Below the pieces are notes generated by a model. That model was not told the origin of the DNA, ran no database searches, and saw only the letters and a program-made list of their open reading frames with translations. DNA of 64,000 nucleotides from Timema cristinae. Lineage: Eukaryota > Arthropoda > Insecta > Phasmatodea > Timematidae. The stretch spans positions 50,383,192-50,447,191 of the forward strand of contig JBCFYV010011164.1 in NCBI GenBank assembly GCA_039000515.1, given 5' to 3'. Numbering within the stretch: the stretch's first letter is position 1; every line of letters starts with the position of its first letter. The position numbers and the translations under genes are program-made. Of this stretch, positions 31,501 to 37,460 are shown one piece after another.

Positions 31501-34101
31501 GAAGAATTACTGAAGCATTTCTTGCATGGTATTTCTCCTCTTCCACTATCTATGTTGATACAAGTGTCAATGGATGAACCAAATGTCAATTTAAAGTTAA
31601 TAACACTTCTTCAGGAACACATCAAATCTGTCACAGACAATGAAGTATGTAGTTTGATAACTCTGGGGACATGTAGGCTTCATGTTGTTCATTGTTCCTT
31701 GAGAACAGGAGTGGAGTCTGTTGATTGGGATATAAGTAGCTTATTGCGTCACATGTACTACCTGTTCACTGACTGTCCAACTCGTCGAGCATTGTTTACC
31801 CAGTTGACAGGATGTGCATCTTTTCCATTGAAGTTCTGTGGTGTGCGGCGGTTAGAGAATGCAAAGTGCTTTCAAAGGGCATTACAAATTTGGGACCATG
31901 TTGTTAAGTTTTCAAAGAAGCAAAACTTCCTAAAACAAAACCTTTAGAGACACTGAAAAGAGCAGCCTGTGATCCATTCCTGAAGTTTAAACTAGCTTTC
32001 TGAAAGACAATTGCAGATGAATGTCAGCCTTTCCTGCAACGGTTCCAGACATCAAAACCAATGACTCCATATCTTTTTGAAGCTGTAGAGAAACTTCTAA
32101 GATACCTTACGAATCGTTGCTTGAAACCTGATCTTATGAAGTGCACGGGTCCAAAGTTACTGTCTATCGACACAAAAAAATCAGAAAATTTGATCCTTAG
32201 GAAAAATATTGATGTAGGACTTGCAACAAAACATTTGTCAGGAGAAACTGCAATCACAGTAACAGAAAGACAAAAACTAGAATTTATACACGAGTGCCGC
32301 AGTATGTTAACCACCATGATTGAAAAACTACAAGAAAGAAGTCCCTTAAAACAGAAAGTTGTGAGAGGTTTGTCTTCATTGGATCCTTTTGTTATTCAAC
32401 ATTCACCTCAACTGGGCCAAAATAGATTTTCTTTTCTTTTGGAGGAACTCAACCATGCCAACATCAGAAATGATGTTCTGACTGAAAATCCCAAGAAAGA
32501 ATACTTGCATTTATGCAACCTCAAAAAATCTCAGCTTCAAGAAATATTTCGTCCTTATGATCAGTTTAGTGATGGAGTAGGACTTGACACTATTTATGGT
32601 AGCTTTCTAATAGGAGATGCAAACTACAAACATCTTTGGGAAGTAATAAAGATTTGCCTTGTCTTGTCACATGTGAATGCAACTGTTGAAGGTGGTTTTT
32701 CAGTCAATAAATCTTTACTGGTTGAAAATATGCATGAAAAAACAGTCACTGCACAGCGTCACATTCATAATGAGATACAAGAAGCAGGAGGGATTAAAAC
32801 ATACACATTAGCAAAAAGATGTTGGATTACGTGAGAGGTGCTCGGAAACGCTATCATGATATTTGGAGATGAAGAAGCAGGAAAGAAGTGAAGAAGACAA
32901 GACCAAGGCAGAAAAGAGGAGATTAGATATACAAGTTAAATATTTAGAAGGAAAAAGAAAAGAAAAAAATAATGGCAACTGAAGAGAAACGAGAAGCAAT
33001 AGAAGTTGAGTTGCAAGAACTGAAGAAGAAACAAGCTTCACTTTATTAAATATAGCATAGTATCTTATTGTATGACTTTTGATAATTTTAATAAACAGAA
33101 AATTGACTTGAGACATGAATAATATGAAAGCAGACACAGTTCCTCCTGTTGTGAGCTATTCAATTCAGGATATGTACAGTTTAGGTAAAATAAGACTGTA
33201 ATGATACCAAACTTTTTATTATGTTCTTAGTGGCCTGTTATTTAGTACGTATTTCTGCACATGATACCAAAGTGAATCAAGTTTGTTACAACTTTTTGAT
33301 AGGGTTAGACATATTTAATTATTTTTCCATCATTTTCCCTGAACTGATTGGCAAGACGTCTGCTTTCTTATTCTTCCATGAGAGGTGAGGCAAGGTCGGC
33401 TGTAGGGGAGGAGGAGGCCGAAATAAATGTATTTAAATTAATATTTTCACATGTATAGTATTGTAAAGTTATAGTAGAAATTTTATGAGAAGTTGGTCAG
33501 GAAAAGTCAGGGAGAATTTTTTTACAAATACTGTAGGAACCCTGAAGATGACTACCTAGGGGTACTACGTGTATATAGCTGTGTGGTAAGACTTGCACCA
33601 AGATGGCTACCTTAGAGGTAATATGTGTATATAGCTGTGTGGTAAGATGACTGCTCCTTATGTTATATATTACTTGTAAAATAAAACTTATAATCAAAAT
33701 AATAAAATGGCTTTAATCCAGGCGTAAGTACCAATGATAAACTATATATAGATTTGTTTGAATTGTCAGTTAAAGTTTAATTTTTCAGTTTACTCTATTG
33801 AGTAATTGTGCCAGTCCATCTGGTTTCACAAGGTTTGTCTGTTTCAGGTGGGTCTGGGCTGTATCGAGTCATCCTTCCTATGCCAGACCACGGGGTGCCT
33901 GCGAGACTTCTCTCACCCTGATTTAGCCCCTCTGCTAGTTTTCCTGCAGTATCTGACCCAGCTGGAGGGCCCCATGTGGCGCCAGATCCGGGGCCAGGGG
34001 CTGTCCTACGGTTACAGTATTTTACCTCGGCCCAATGAGGGTCTCCTCTACCTGGCCTTGTACAGGTCTACCAACTGTGTGGCAGCTTACAAGGAAGCTC
34101 G
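10371..34101 (+). CDS. M16 (insulinase-like) metallopeptidase, C05D11.1-type; gene span, 12 exons visible, 3' end in gap
   Basis: Gene-level entry. The spliced product (about 895 residues to the gap) matches the M16 group annotated in animals as uncharacterized protein C05D11.1-like (yeast relative YOL098C/Sdd3), usually about 1000 residues. M16 enzymes are zinc peptidases with an inverted HxxEH motif. Here HTLEH is at residues 70-74 in exon 2, with a candidate third ligand, Glu163 (VYCEMQ), in exon 3. Later exons carry the conserved RPWQSSVPP, GWRGPSATKE, MLTSVPIPS, VAQVKRKGNKVVSDL and QIRGQGLSYGYSI blocks. The ATG at 10371 has a good context (GACATGG). No signal peptide is evident, so a cytosolic enzyme is likely (inference). 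All junctions are GT-AG and phases agree. Exons 7 and 11 each lack one base. About 120 C-terminal residues are lost at the N gap. The introns carry LINE, SINE, MITE and hAT insertions and four minisatellites. Confidence 0.92.
10802..11029 (-). mobile_element. SINE-B copy, 5-10% type divergence not measured
   Basis: Reverse-oriented SINE-B in M16 intron 1. The right end (GCGGGT on the minus-strand head) and the left end (GTGTCGTGTCTTACTATCCG) match the copy at 9004-9272, with a shortened middle. The B-box region (CAAGGTTTGAATCTCGATC in + orientation) is mutated. Confidence 0.82.
11030..11684. other. M16 intron 1 remainder
   Basis: Non-coding intron sequence up to the acceptor TTATTTCCAG (11684). 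Nothing recognised. Confidence 0.4.
11685..11926 (+). CDS. M16 peptidase exon 2 (zinc-binding HTLEH)
   Basis: Residues 59-139. Contains ATEAHDDDGLPHTLEHLIFLG: the inverted zinc-binding motif His-Thr-Leu-Glu-His with the catalytic glutamate in place. It is followed by SGTNAWTDTDHTCYT, typical of M16 N-terminal domains. Acceptor TTTCCAG, donor ACG/GTGAGG; ends in phase 0. Confidence 0.95.
12192..12401 (+). CDS. M16 peptidase exon 3
   Basis: Residues 140-209, 210 nt, phase 0 at both ends. Contains GVVYCEMQGRENTGE, where Glu163 is the candidate third zinc ligand, and MYPGHCGYKSETGG. Acceptor TTTTTCACAG, donor AAG/GTATGG. Confidence 0.93.
12420..12442. repeat. CT/poly-C simple repeat
   Basis: A short CTCTCTC run followed by about a dozen C residues, 20 bases downstream of the exon 3 donor. 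Confidence 0.9.
12825..13330 (+). mobile_element. SINE-B copy split by a small hAT-like insertion
   Basis: The SINE-B head (ACCCACCTTGGTGGCCGTATGG) is at 12825 and its body resumes at 13152 (GTCGCTCTCC, then TCCTCTAAATTCAACCTCCC, then CATTAGTGTGG). The intervening 12850-13151 begins CAGGGCTGTCCAAC and ends CCAATTGGACATGACTTG, imperfect hAT-type terminal inverted repeats around about 300 bp with no coding capacity. The 8-bp target duplication is at best imperfect (GGTCTGAG versus GGTTAAAG). Confidence 0.65.
13366..13488 (+). CDS. M16 peptidase exon 4
   Basis: Residues 210-250, 123 nt, phase 0 at both ends. Reads VREYHKKFYRPENLTLIVTG, the helix-strand block that closes the first M16 half-domain in the family. 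Acceptor CTTCTAG, donor AAG/GTTAGT. Confidence 0.93.
13545..13860. mobile_element. Foldback element with tRNA-like arms
   Basis: A roughly 300-bp inverted repeat. The inner arms match well: GTCAGTTTCACTCTTC with TTTTAAGGCA on the left against TGCCTTAAAATA and GAAGAGTGAAACTGAGGAC on the right, around a loop at about 13680-13720. Both outer arms look like tRNA halves: reversed left arm GGATAGCTCAGTGATAGAGC and GAGTTCGATTCCC; right arm ATGTCTGAGTGGTAGAGTAT and ACGGGTTCAATTACC. Probably two head-to-head copies of one tRNA-derived SINE. Confidence 0.75.
13940..14565 (-). mobile_element. LINE reverse-transcriptase 3' fragment
   Basis: On the minus strand this reads, with frame changes, the C-terminal end of a non-LTR retrotransposon ORF2: SKDVYSIKEIRSRVVIAKEAFNK in pieces, then LSLELRKKLMKCYIWSIALYG, then ANWIRHIF and GKVERKR with IQIIDDLEEKRKFRG. 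Such blocks are common in insect LINEs annotated as craniofacial development protein 2-like. It is broken and truncated, in M16 intron 4. Confidence 0.8.
14876..15629. mobile_element. Non-autonomous element with about 28-bp inverted ends, copy 1
   Basis: Starts TCACGATAGG-TTTTTACCTGGATGACAG and ends with the inverse block (GCTGTCATCTAAATAAAC then GGTCATGA). The whole 750 bp is also present at 51803-52547, with matching internal blocks such as GGCATCGTATTTACTTGG and the CCGCCATTT-type region. AT-rich, no coding capacity. Confidence 0.82.
15630..16712. other. M16 intron 4 remainder
   Basis: AT-rich intron, nothing recognised. Ends at the acceptor TGTGTTGTCAG (16712). Confidence 0.4.
16713..16967 (+). 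CDS. M16 peptidase exon 5
   Basis: Residues 251-335, 255 nt, phase 0 at both ends. Contains RPWQSSVPPLLDSVDLEVPY, VYVGWRGPSATKE and LTDTAVSPLQRDFVEVEDP, hallmarks of the C05D11.1 group. Acceptor TTGTCAG, donor AAG/GTAACA. Confidence 0.95.
17078..17415 (+). mobile_element. SINE-A copy
   Basis: tRNA-like head (GTCTAGGGGTAAGGTGTCGG, then GGTCAATCCTCGGTACCGG), a body with CCTCCACCGTGGTTCGGATCC, the shared SINE tail GTATAACCCGAACAGGTAG and AAGACGCGGTGCTAATAATAA, and an AAT-rich 3' tail. It interrupts a short degenerate tandem repeat (GTTGTAATAATGGCTGACTG type) that fills the rest of intron 5. Confidence 0.85.
17513..17782 (+). CDS. M16 peptidase exon 6
   Basis: Residues 336-425, 270 nt, phase 0 at both ends. 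Contains VCYSLTENSQSMLYLMFENV and HRHILETLSHLENSPHE. Acceptor TATGTGTAG, donor GAT/GTGAGT. Confidence 0.93.
17845..18377. mobile_element. Foldback MITE (family 1), copy 1, with a smaller MITE nested
   Basis: Long inverted-repeat element with ends TAAGACAGTGTAGAAA and its complement TTTCTACACTGTCTTA. The arms pair through most of their length around a central loop near 18010-18050 (for example CTTCCACATTTACACAT on the left, ATGTGTAAATGTGGAAG on the right). The right arm is enlarged by a second palindrome at about 18225-18345 (CACCGTAGGAATTG ... inverse), read as a nested insertion. A family-mate lies at 48213-48627. M16 intron 6. Confidence 0.9.
18480..18660 (-). mobile_element. Partial copy of the 750-bp non-autonomous element
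   Basis: In reverse, this matches the left end of the element at 14876: TGGGTTGCCAACACTTGT followed by an AT-rich stretch ending TAAACTTAAATTTTCTCACAC. Only the terminal 180 bp or so is present. Confidence 0.65.
18661..20365. other. M16 intron 6 remainder, with one hAT-like left end
   Basis: AT-rich. At 19551 begins TAGGGGTCTGCGAACTTGGG, the same left end as the non-autonomous hAT at 47822, and homology continues for about 190 bp (AAAATGGTTTCAACACTCG, ACATTAAAATAACACTCAC). No matching right end was found. Otherwise nothing recognised. Confidence 0.5.
20366..20619 (+). CDS. M16 peptidase exon 7 with one-base deletion
   Basis: Residues about 426-510. Frame 1 reads FNHRLNQVEDLRLLEKEPEE through LGEDGLKR, then loses family similarity. 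From about 20578 the next frame reads KARLLQEAMAQNE, which fits the family and joins exon 8 KPPPKHMLTSVP. The exon is 254 nt, whereas the flanking phases require 255. One base is missing at about 20578, in CTCAAG-AGAAGG where AAGGAG is expected. Acceptor ATCTCCAG, donor GAG/GTCAGG. Confidence 0.9.
20620..21383. other. M16 intron 7, 5' part
   Basis: AT-rich intron. Contains an exact 32-bp direct duplication at about 21120-21181 (TGCCGTGTCATGGTACAATA unit, immediately repeated). No other feature seen. Confidence 0.6.
21384..22047. repeat. Minisatellite array 2, 25-bp unit, about 26 copies
   Basis: Tandem GGATATAGCTGTGAGCGTAA plus CCCCG. Units at the left use CTTAACCTCAG; those in the middle are homogenised to GCGTAACCCCGGG. 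The array ends about 23 bp before the exon 8 acceptor at 22070, and the intron tail (GATATAACTCCTGTAACTCTG) looks like a mutated last unit. Confidence 0.95.
22071..22244 (+). CDS. M16 peptidase exon 8
   Basis: Residues 511-568, 174 nt, phase 0 at both ends. Reads KPPPKHMLTSVPIPSISSIN and FHPLKFYT, the conserved interdomain block of the family, ending THLHTNFVY-like (HLHTNFVY). Acceptor TTGTTACAG, donor TAT/GTGAGT. Confidence 0.95.
22337..22505 (-). mobile_element. SINE-C copy
   Basis: Reverse-oriented third tRNA-derived family: TAAATTTTTCGGCCGTTTCA, GTCAGTAGACAGATTCGCTACC and GCCAAGGTGTCGGAC, matching 39973-40138 and the complement of 62310-62520. The tRNA-like head is at the right. Confidence 0.75.
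22557..23010. mobile_element. Small non-autonomous hAT-like element
   Basis: Left end TAGGGTTGTGCAAATAGG, right end GAGTACTTGCACCTCC. The GTGCAA/TTGCAC ends and the internal GAGTCGAGTTTGA / AACTCAACTCAAACTC blocks are inverted. No ORF. Target duplication not clear. Confidence 0.55.
23643..23895 (+). mobile_element. SINE-B, full copy with 12-bp target duplication
   Basis: Body 23655-23883 between exact copies of ATAGACAAATTA (23643-23654 and 23884-23895). Head ACCCGCCCCAGTGGCTTAGT, B-box GAGGTTCAAATTTT, tail GTAGTAAGACGCGGTGCTAA. Lies in M16 intron 8. Confidence 0.9.
24573..27525 (+). mobile_element. hAT transposon with exact 8-bp target duplication
   Basis: Body 24581-27517 (2937 bp) is flanked by TAGAATAT at 24573-24580 and 27518-27525. 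The ends are inverted: AGGGGTGTGCGAA at the left and TTTGCACACCCATTG at the right, followed inward by further inverted TTCGACTTCG-type blocks. The 8-bp duplication and GGGTGTGCGAA-type ends are classic hAT features. It carries a broken transposase and sits in M16 intron 8 in the same orientation as the gene. Confidence 0.95.
25097..27095 (+). pseudogene. hAT transposase, ZBED1-like, broken
   Basis: Reading from ATGGCTGATACGGAG (25097) there is an N-terminal BED-finger-like start with CKVCKR, then an intron-like gap. 25559-26017 gives the hAT catalytic entry, SITSDGWTSAAVDKYVSVTCHY. About 26090-26130 gives VTDNGAN-like residues. 26230-26412 gives SSAKQRLYNIQKQL and DVIQYVDTRWSSEHAMLKRM. 26446-26862 gives ATEELSGDNYPNSSMVIPVLHCLES. 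The C-terminal dimerisation block near 26960-27090 reads YLGIPATQVSSERLFSTAGN then VRERR and HIQQLVFLH. Stops near 26017, 26175, 26412 and 26862-26910 break it, so it is inactive as drawn. The family (E3 SUMO-protein ligase ZBED1-like hATs) is inferred from these motifs. Confidence 0.9.
27526..27989. other. M16 intron 8, 3' end
   Basis: AT-rich intron ending at the acceptor GTTTTCCAG (27989). Nothing recognised. Confidence 0.4.
27990..28226 (+). CDS. M16 peptidase exon 9
   Basis: Residues 569-647, 237 nt, phase 0 at both ends. Contains LSTALRPYLPLFLESLLELP, ILRGDTLVPYEQVVAQLE and SASIGLENSSRFHCG. Ends MLQ; the protein continues LEPAKYS in exon 10. Donor CAG/GTAACA. Confidence 0.93.
28480..28740 (-). 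mobile_element. LINE 3' terminal fragment
   Basis: Minus-strand stretch with the pattern (complement of) ACTGTCTTTCAGCCAATGAC then CAGTTTAGTAAAATGCC and TCCTCCTTTACTTGCTTCCA, also present in reverse complement at 53230-53485 and in divergent form at 36470-36600. Read as the extreme 3' end of a non-LTR element. Confidence 0.65.
28743..29250 (+). repeat. Minisatellite array 3, 39-bp unit carrying the exon 10 splice acceptor
   Basis: Unit: TCTGTGTTATTGTCTGTAG (intron end with its AG) followed by CTGGAGCCGGCCAAGTACAG (the first bases of exon 10). AG acceptors recur every 39 bp from 28801 to the last, real one at 29230 (429 bases, 11 steps); the copy ending at 29152 has TTG in place of TAG. A further divergent unit lies at 28745. 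Read in the exon 10 frame, each copy ends in a stop (CTG TAG). Confidence 0.95.
29231..29411 (+). CDS. M16 peptidase exon 10 (starts inside array 3)
   Basis: Residues 648-707 plus one base. Starts LEPAKYSRCVTWIRELLYQT immediately after the last TGTCTGTAG, in phase with exon 9 (MLQ), giving the family reading across the junction. It continues RLRILASKIANDVAQVKRKG and SDLMKGLVYNQ. Donor CAAG/GTGAAT at 29412. The first 20 nt are the repeat unit of array 3. Confidence 0.92.
29621..30177. repeat. Minisatellite array 4, 48-bp unit, about 11.5 copies
   Basis: Nearly identical tandem copies of AGAGAGCCAGAGGAGAGGAA plus TTGGGGGTCTGAATGGCTCATGGGCGCT. Because 48 is a multiple of 3, several frames are open on both strands, giving long but meaningless 16-residue periodic peptides. 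It ends about 30 bp before the exon 11 acceptor. Confidence 0.96.
30178..30223 (+). repeat. 30-bp tandem duplication across the exon 11 acceptor
   Basis: GACAGTAACTACTAC at 30178 is repeated as GACAGTAACCACTAC at 30208. The second copy starts at the last intron base and is the exon 11 coding start (DSNHY). The exon start has thus been duplicated into the intron. Confidence 0.85.
30209..30518 (+). CDS. M16 peptidase exon 11 with one-base deletion
   Basis: Residues about 708-811. Reads DSNHYSSSMLRQHKFLTSLL and VLTQPANIVVHLAADMDKLP, then PSGVNPKR and a stop at 30448. One base further on, a shifted frame reads EIKLAVTPDWALLTPP and NGSCV, which fits the family and is in phase with exon 12 (VGLGCIESSF). 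The exon is 310 nt; 311 are needed. The missing base is at about 30443, in CCCAAG-AGATA where AAGGAG is expected. Acceptor TTCATGCAG, donor GTG/GTAAGA. Confidence 0.88.
30826..33050 (+). pseudogene. hAT-like transposase relic in M16 intron 11
   Basis: Consecutive fragments resemble a widespread hAT-like protein family: CKVCKKIINLSKMGKQALASH (zinc-finger region, 30826-31215), FTLGGDKAAYFIVHGLAPFF and CFDEPLNKVIQRGQMDI (31230-31436), LGTCRLHVVHCSLRTG (31420-31947), and 32061-32834 ending NATVEGGFSVNKSLLVENMH. A Lys/Glu-rich tail follows to about 33050. Frame changes near 31215, 31420, 31947 and 32005 break it. The right terminus may be at about 33543 (GGAACCCTG, inverse of CAGGGTTCC, a common hAT end); no left terminus was found. 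Confidence 0.82.
33051..33540. other. 3' part of the hAT-like relic
   Basis: AT-rich non-coding sequence between the transposase relic and its presumed right end. GTCAGGAAAAGTCAGGGAG and the CAGGGTTCC-type terminus are seen in the last 60 bases. Confidence 0.45.
33545..33660 (+). repeat. Dispersed copies of the exon 11 donor region
   Basis: AGCTGTGTGGTAAGACTTGC followed by ACCAAGATGGCTACCTTAGA at 33578 repeats almost exactly the exon 11 end and its 5' splice site (30510-30554). A second, shorter copy (AGCTGTGTGGTAAGATG) is at 33631, and a more degenerate piece at 33547. These look like the remains of a tandem array seeded on the donor and later split by the hAT-like insertion. Confidence 0.85.
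33848..34101 (+). CDS. M16 peptidase exon 12, cut by the gap
   Basis: Residues about 812-895. Reads VGLGCIESSFLCQTTGCLRD, LLVFLQYLTQLEGPMWRQIR, GQGLSYGYSILPRPNEGLLY and RSTNCVAAYKEAR, then the N run. Acceptor CTGTTTCAG at 33847. Family members continue for a further 100 or more residues; no such exon was found to the right of the gap. Confidence 0.93.
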
Positions 34102-34201
34102 NNNNNNNNNNNNNNNNNNNNNNNNNNNNNNNNNNNNNNNNNNNNNNNNNNNNNNNNNNNNNNNNNNNNNNNNNNNNNNNNNNNNNNNNNNNNNNNNNNN
34201 N
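34102..34201. other. Assembly gap (100 N)
   Basis: Exactly 100 N, the usual placeholder for a gap of unknown size. The M16 C-terminal exon(s) and the first half of Lis-1 are missing on its two sides. Confidence 0.99.
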
Positions 34202-34867
34202 CCCACTAACCCCTTTCAAACCCACACTTTCATGTCTATAAACTAGACTCTTTCTTAGCAAAAAATAAATAAATATATATATCAAAGAAAAAAGTCTGAA
34301 ATAGACACAATAAAGTTTATTATTCATAATTCATAAAATAGGTGCAATTAAGGCTCTTATTTATAAAATAGGCAAAAACCAACAGATTAGGCAATTCTAG
34401 GCACTATAAAATTAACATATTGTACTTTTAATAACATGAAACACCTATATATCTCAACTGCCTATGTTTTAAGATAAAGGAAAAAAAAGGCAAATAGGCA
34501 AAATCCGGTCTCTACTGATAACAAACAAGTTTATCATCTTTTTATGATTTAACCATAAAACACACATAAAATTACAAATTCAAGGAGTATTTGTATAATA
34601 GAACCACATCTCTCCTAGTTTCTTGTGTATAGTTATCAATTAAATCATTTTTATACAGAGAAATGAGTTAATTAAATTCTGATCAGGGCTCTGCGAGTAC
34701 ACAGATTTCAAGCTTTAAGTTGAGCTCGTCATTAAAGCTCGAGATTGAGAAAGAAAATTTGTGTAGCCTCATCATTTTCGAGCTTCCTCTTAATGTACAG
34801 TACATACAAGTACATTTTTATAACACAATGGTAAGTATAGGATATTTAATTTAGATTATACAGGCAG
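34202..34867. other. Intergenic; one hAT terminal fragment
   Basis: AT-rich. Bases 34684-34800 (CAGGGCTCTGCGAGTACACA then AGCTCGAGATTG) resemble the right end of the 47822-49926 hAT family in reverse. No gene seen. Confidence 0.45.
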
Positions 34868-36364
34868 TAAGGGTGTGCGAAGGCCACTTTTTAAATGTGA
34901 AGCAAAGTCAAAGCGAATATTGAAACTTGCGAAGAAAAGTCGAAATTGAAGCTACCTAGGATTTTTGTTGTCACTTAATGCCACTTTTATTATATTTGGA
35001 AGAAGGTAAGGAGAGGAAAGGTGGATAGAAACATATAAAAGAGGGACAAACACAATATGGCATTTACAATGAAAAGAAGAACACAGTTCACACTTTACAC
35101 TGCTGCCAATGGACAAAGAGGAAAAATCTCTTTTAGGAAGTTGCGTTGCGCGTTTCACGATCCTCCCTGATGAGTTCCGATAGAATGAAACCTAGGTCGG
35201 GGATTGGGCGGTGACGATCAATTTTCTTTAAGAGGCAACCATTACCTCTTTGTCCATTGGCAGCAGTGTAAAGTGTGAACTGTGTTCTTTTCATTGTAAA
35301 GGCCATATTGTGTTTGTCCCTCTTTTATATGTTTCTATCCACCTTTCCTATACCTTCTTCCAAATATAATATAATACAATTACCTCATAAAGCGAAAAGA
35401 GGTTTTCCTTATTAATGCCACTTTTAATTTTTAAATTATTTTTCTAGAGCTTGTCAGTAACAAGTGCCAAGAAAATTTCCTTATTTGTTACCTAAGGACT
35501 ATATTAATAACTAATGCACACAGGCTTACTGATTAGCTTAGTAACTTGACAATTAAGTTTTATTCTGAAAATTAAATAATGACATTTGGACACTGAAACC
35601 GAACCCGGGACACTTGGCTTGATTTAGGTTCAACTCCTGTGTCCAGGTGTCATTTCTAAATTTTCAGAATATGACAACTAGCTGGAGTAATCCTCCCTAA
35701 AAAGCATAAATAATAGTTTTGGCCATTCGATTCTTGGTTAAGCTTTAACTTTTACTTTCATCGTGGAGCTTATAATATTATTTTGCAAACTTTATATATG
35801 CATGTATTTTTATCTGCATTTCTCTGATAATAATTATAAATTAAATTCCGTTTCATTTCCTACTTTCCGGATCAGCCAATATGAATAATAAAGAAAATGC
35901 GAAGCGATTATGAAAAACTTCTGTGTCAAAATGCACTCCAAAGAGAGAGAATATTAAGGACCAAACATTAGACACGAGCTGCGATGATAGCACAACTAAA
36001 GCGCTTTCCCTGCTTCATACCAGTGACCATGGTGTTATTTCTTTAAAGGTATTTTTATTTTTTACAAAATTATGTAGGCGATAGTCAATACAATATATTA
36101 ACATTTACTTACCCATTTTTGATCCATGTTTACGTTGTGTTAGTTAAATTACTAGTCAATGTTAAAATTCTGTTTAGTAACTGTTTTAAAATTATCAAAT
36201 ATTGAAAAATGTAATATTTAGTAAGATTAAATTAAATTGTTTGATAATTTATCGGAGTTTTATCCTTCCTTCGATGAAATTTTTCGAATATGCGAAGGTT
36301 ATTGTAGATGTTGAAGTCGAAGGAGATTTGACCTTCAACTTTTCTAAGCTTCTCACACAATACT
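34868..36364 (-). mobile_element. Internally deleted relative of the 24581 hAT, reverse orientation
   Basis: The left part (AAGGGTGTGCGAAGGCCACT, then GCTACCTAGGATTTTTGTTG) is the reverse complement of the right end of the 24581-27517 element. 35870-36120 (CACGAGCTGCGATGATAGCA, GGTGTTATTTCTTTAAAGGT) and 36230-36364 match its left 500 bp. Nearly all transposase-coding sequence is missing. AGGCAG flanks both ends, a degraded target duplication. A foldback MITE (34988-35371) sits inside. Confidence 0.85.
34988..35371. mobile_element. Foldback MITE (family 2), copy 1
   Basis: Ends ATATTTGGAAGAAGG and CCTTCTTCCAAATATAAT. The arms pair over more than 100 bp (for example GTTCACACTTTACACTGCTG on the left and CAGCAGTGTAAAGTGTGAAC on the right), with a central loop of about 100 bp. 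No coding capacity; nested in the hAT relic. Confidence 0.9.
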
Positions 36365-36449
36365 AGGCAGGTTCATTTATAAACCTGTTGATAGCTTAAC
36401 AAAATTTTAAAATGAAAATCAAATTTCACATTAATAACATCATTATTAT

Positions 36450-37460
36450 TATCACTATCAACGGTTTCCAGCCTTTGCCTGGGTCACTTTAGTAAAATGC
36501 CTCCATCCTCCTCTCTTCTTGCCCATTCTTCCTCCTTTAATTGCTTCCATTCGTCTCCTCTCACTTTCACACTTTCTGTACTCTGCTCCTCCCATCTTTT
36601 TCTTGGCATCCTCTTTTTATATCCTTATTACACTCCCATAACATCTCAGTCTTCCTTCCTCTACTATCTCATTTACTTCCACTATTTCATGGATAACTTC
36701 ATTTCTTCATATCGTTTCTCCTCGTGACAGCTAACATGCTTCTCACAAACTATATTGCCATAGCCTCCACTTTCCTAGTCTCTCTTACACTCAATGTGCA
36801 TGATTCTGCTCCATTTGTGACTATGGGTACGAAGTACGCTCTATAAAGCAATTACTTACACTTTTAAGGGCACTTTTATTTTCCATTGAAGGTCTCTTGC
36901 ACATTTATAGAATTCCCCCTGCTCCCACCATTTGCCTGAATAATGCTTCCAAGATACCTACTTTACATTCTGTACCTTTATCACCTCCACTCCACCTTAT
37001 CCTATTGTCATTACCATCACTTCACACTTCATCTGGCTAAATTTTATTCCACACTCTTTCATTTCCTCATTCTATTCCTGTAACTGTTCCTGTACTTCCT
37101 ATTCCTTCTCCCCCCGTACCATCAAAGTCATCAGAAAACATCGTAGCTTTCATTCTTTCCTCCCTTAGTACCCCTGCCACTTTTTTCATGACTAATTCCA
37201 TTACCATTACAAATAGTAATGGTGATAGGGCACTCCCCTGCCTCAATTTTTTATTTGGAACAACTCATTCTTCCCACTCTCCATCTTAACAGAACTCCCT
37301 GTTATCCTCATACATTATTTTCACGCTCATTACAACTCTTCTTTCCACTTTGGCCTCCTTCATCACTTTCTAAACTTTATTTCTATCCACGCTATCATAT
37401 GCCTTTTCCACATCCATAAACACCATTTCTAGGTCTTTCCATCAGCTGATGTATGGAAAA
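36450..37460 (-). mobile_element. LINE reverse-transcriptase fragment
   Basis: Reversed, 37440-37380 reads KDLEMVFMDVEKAYDSVD, the first catalytic aspartate block (F-x-D-x-x-K-A-Y-D) of non-LTR reverse transcriptases. It is followed downstream by VKIMYEDNR-like and GVPYHHYYL-like remnants and the 3' end at about 36480 (GTCACTTTAGTAAAATGCC, complement). Many stops. Related to the fragments at 28480-28740 and 53230-53485. Confidence 0.78.

Noticed and set aside
30826..32834. Domesticated hAT protein gene
   Set aside because: Some fragments are long (257 residues), but at least four frame breaks and the lack of compensating splice sites point to a dead transposase rather than a host gene.
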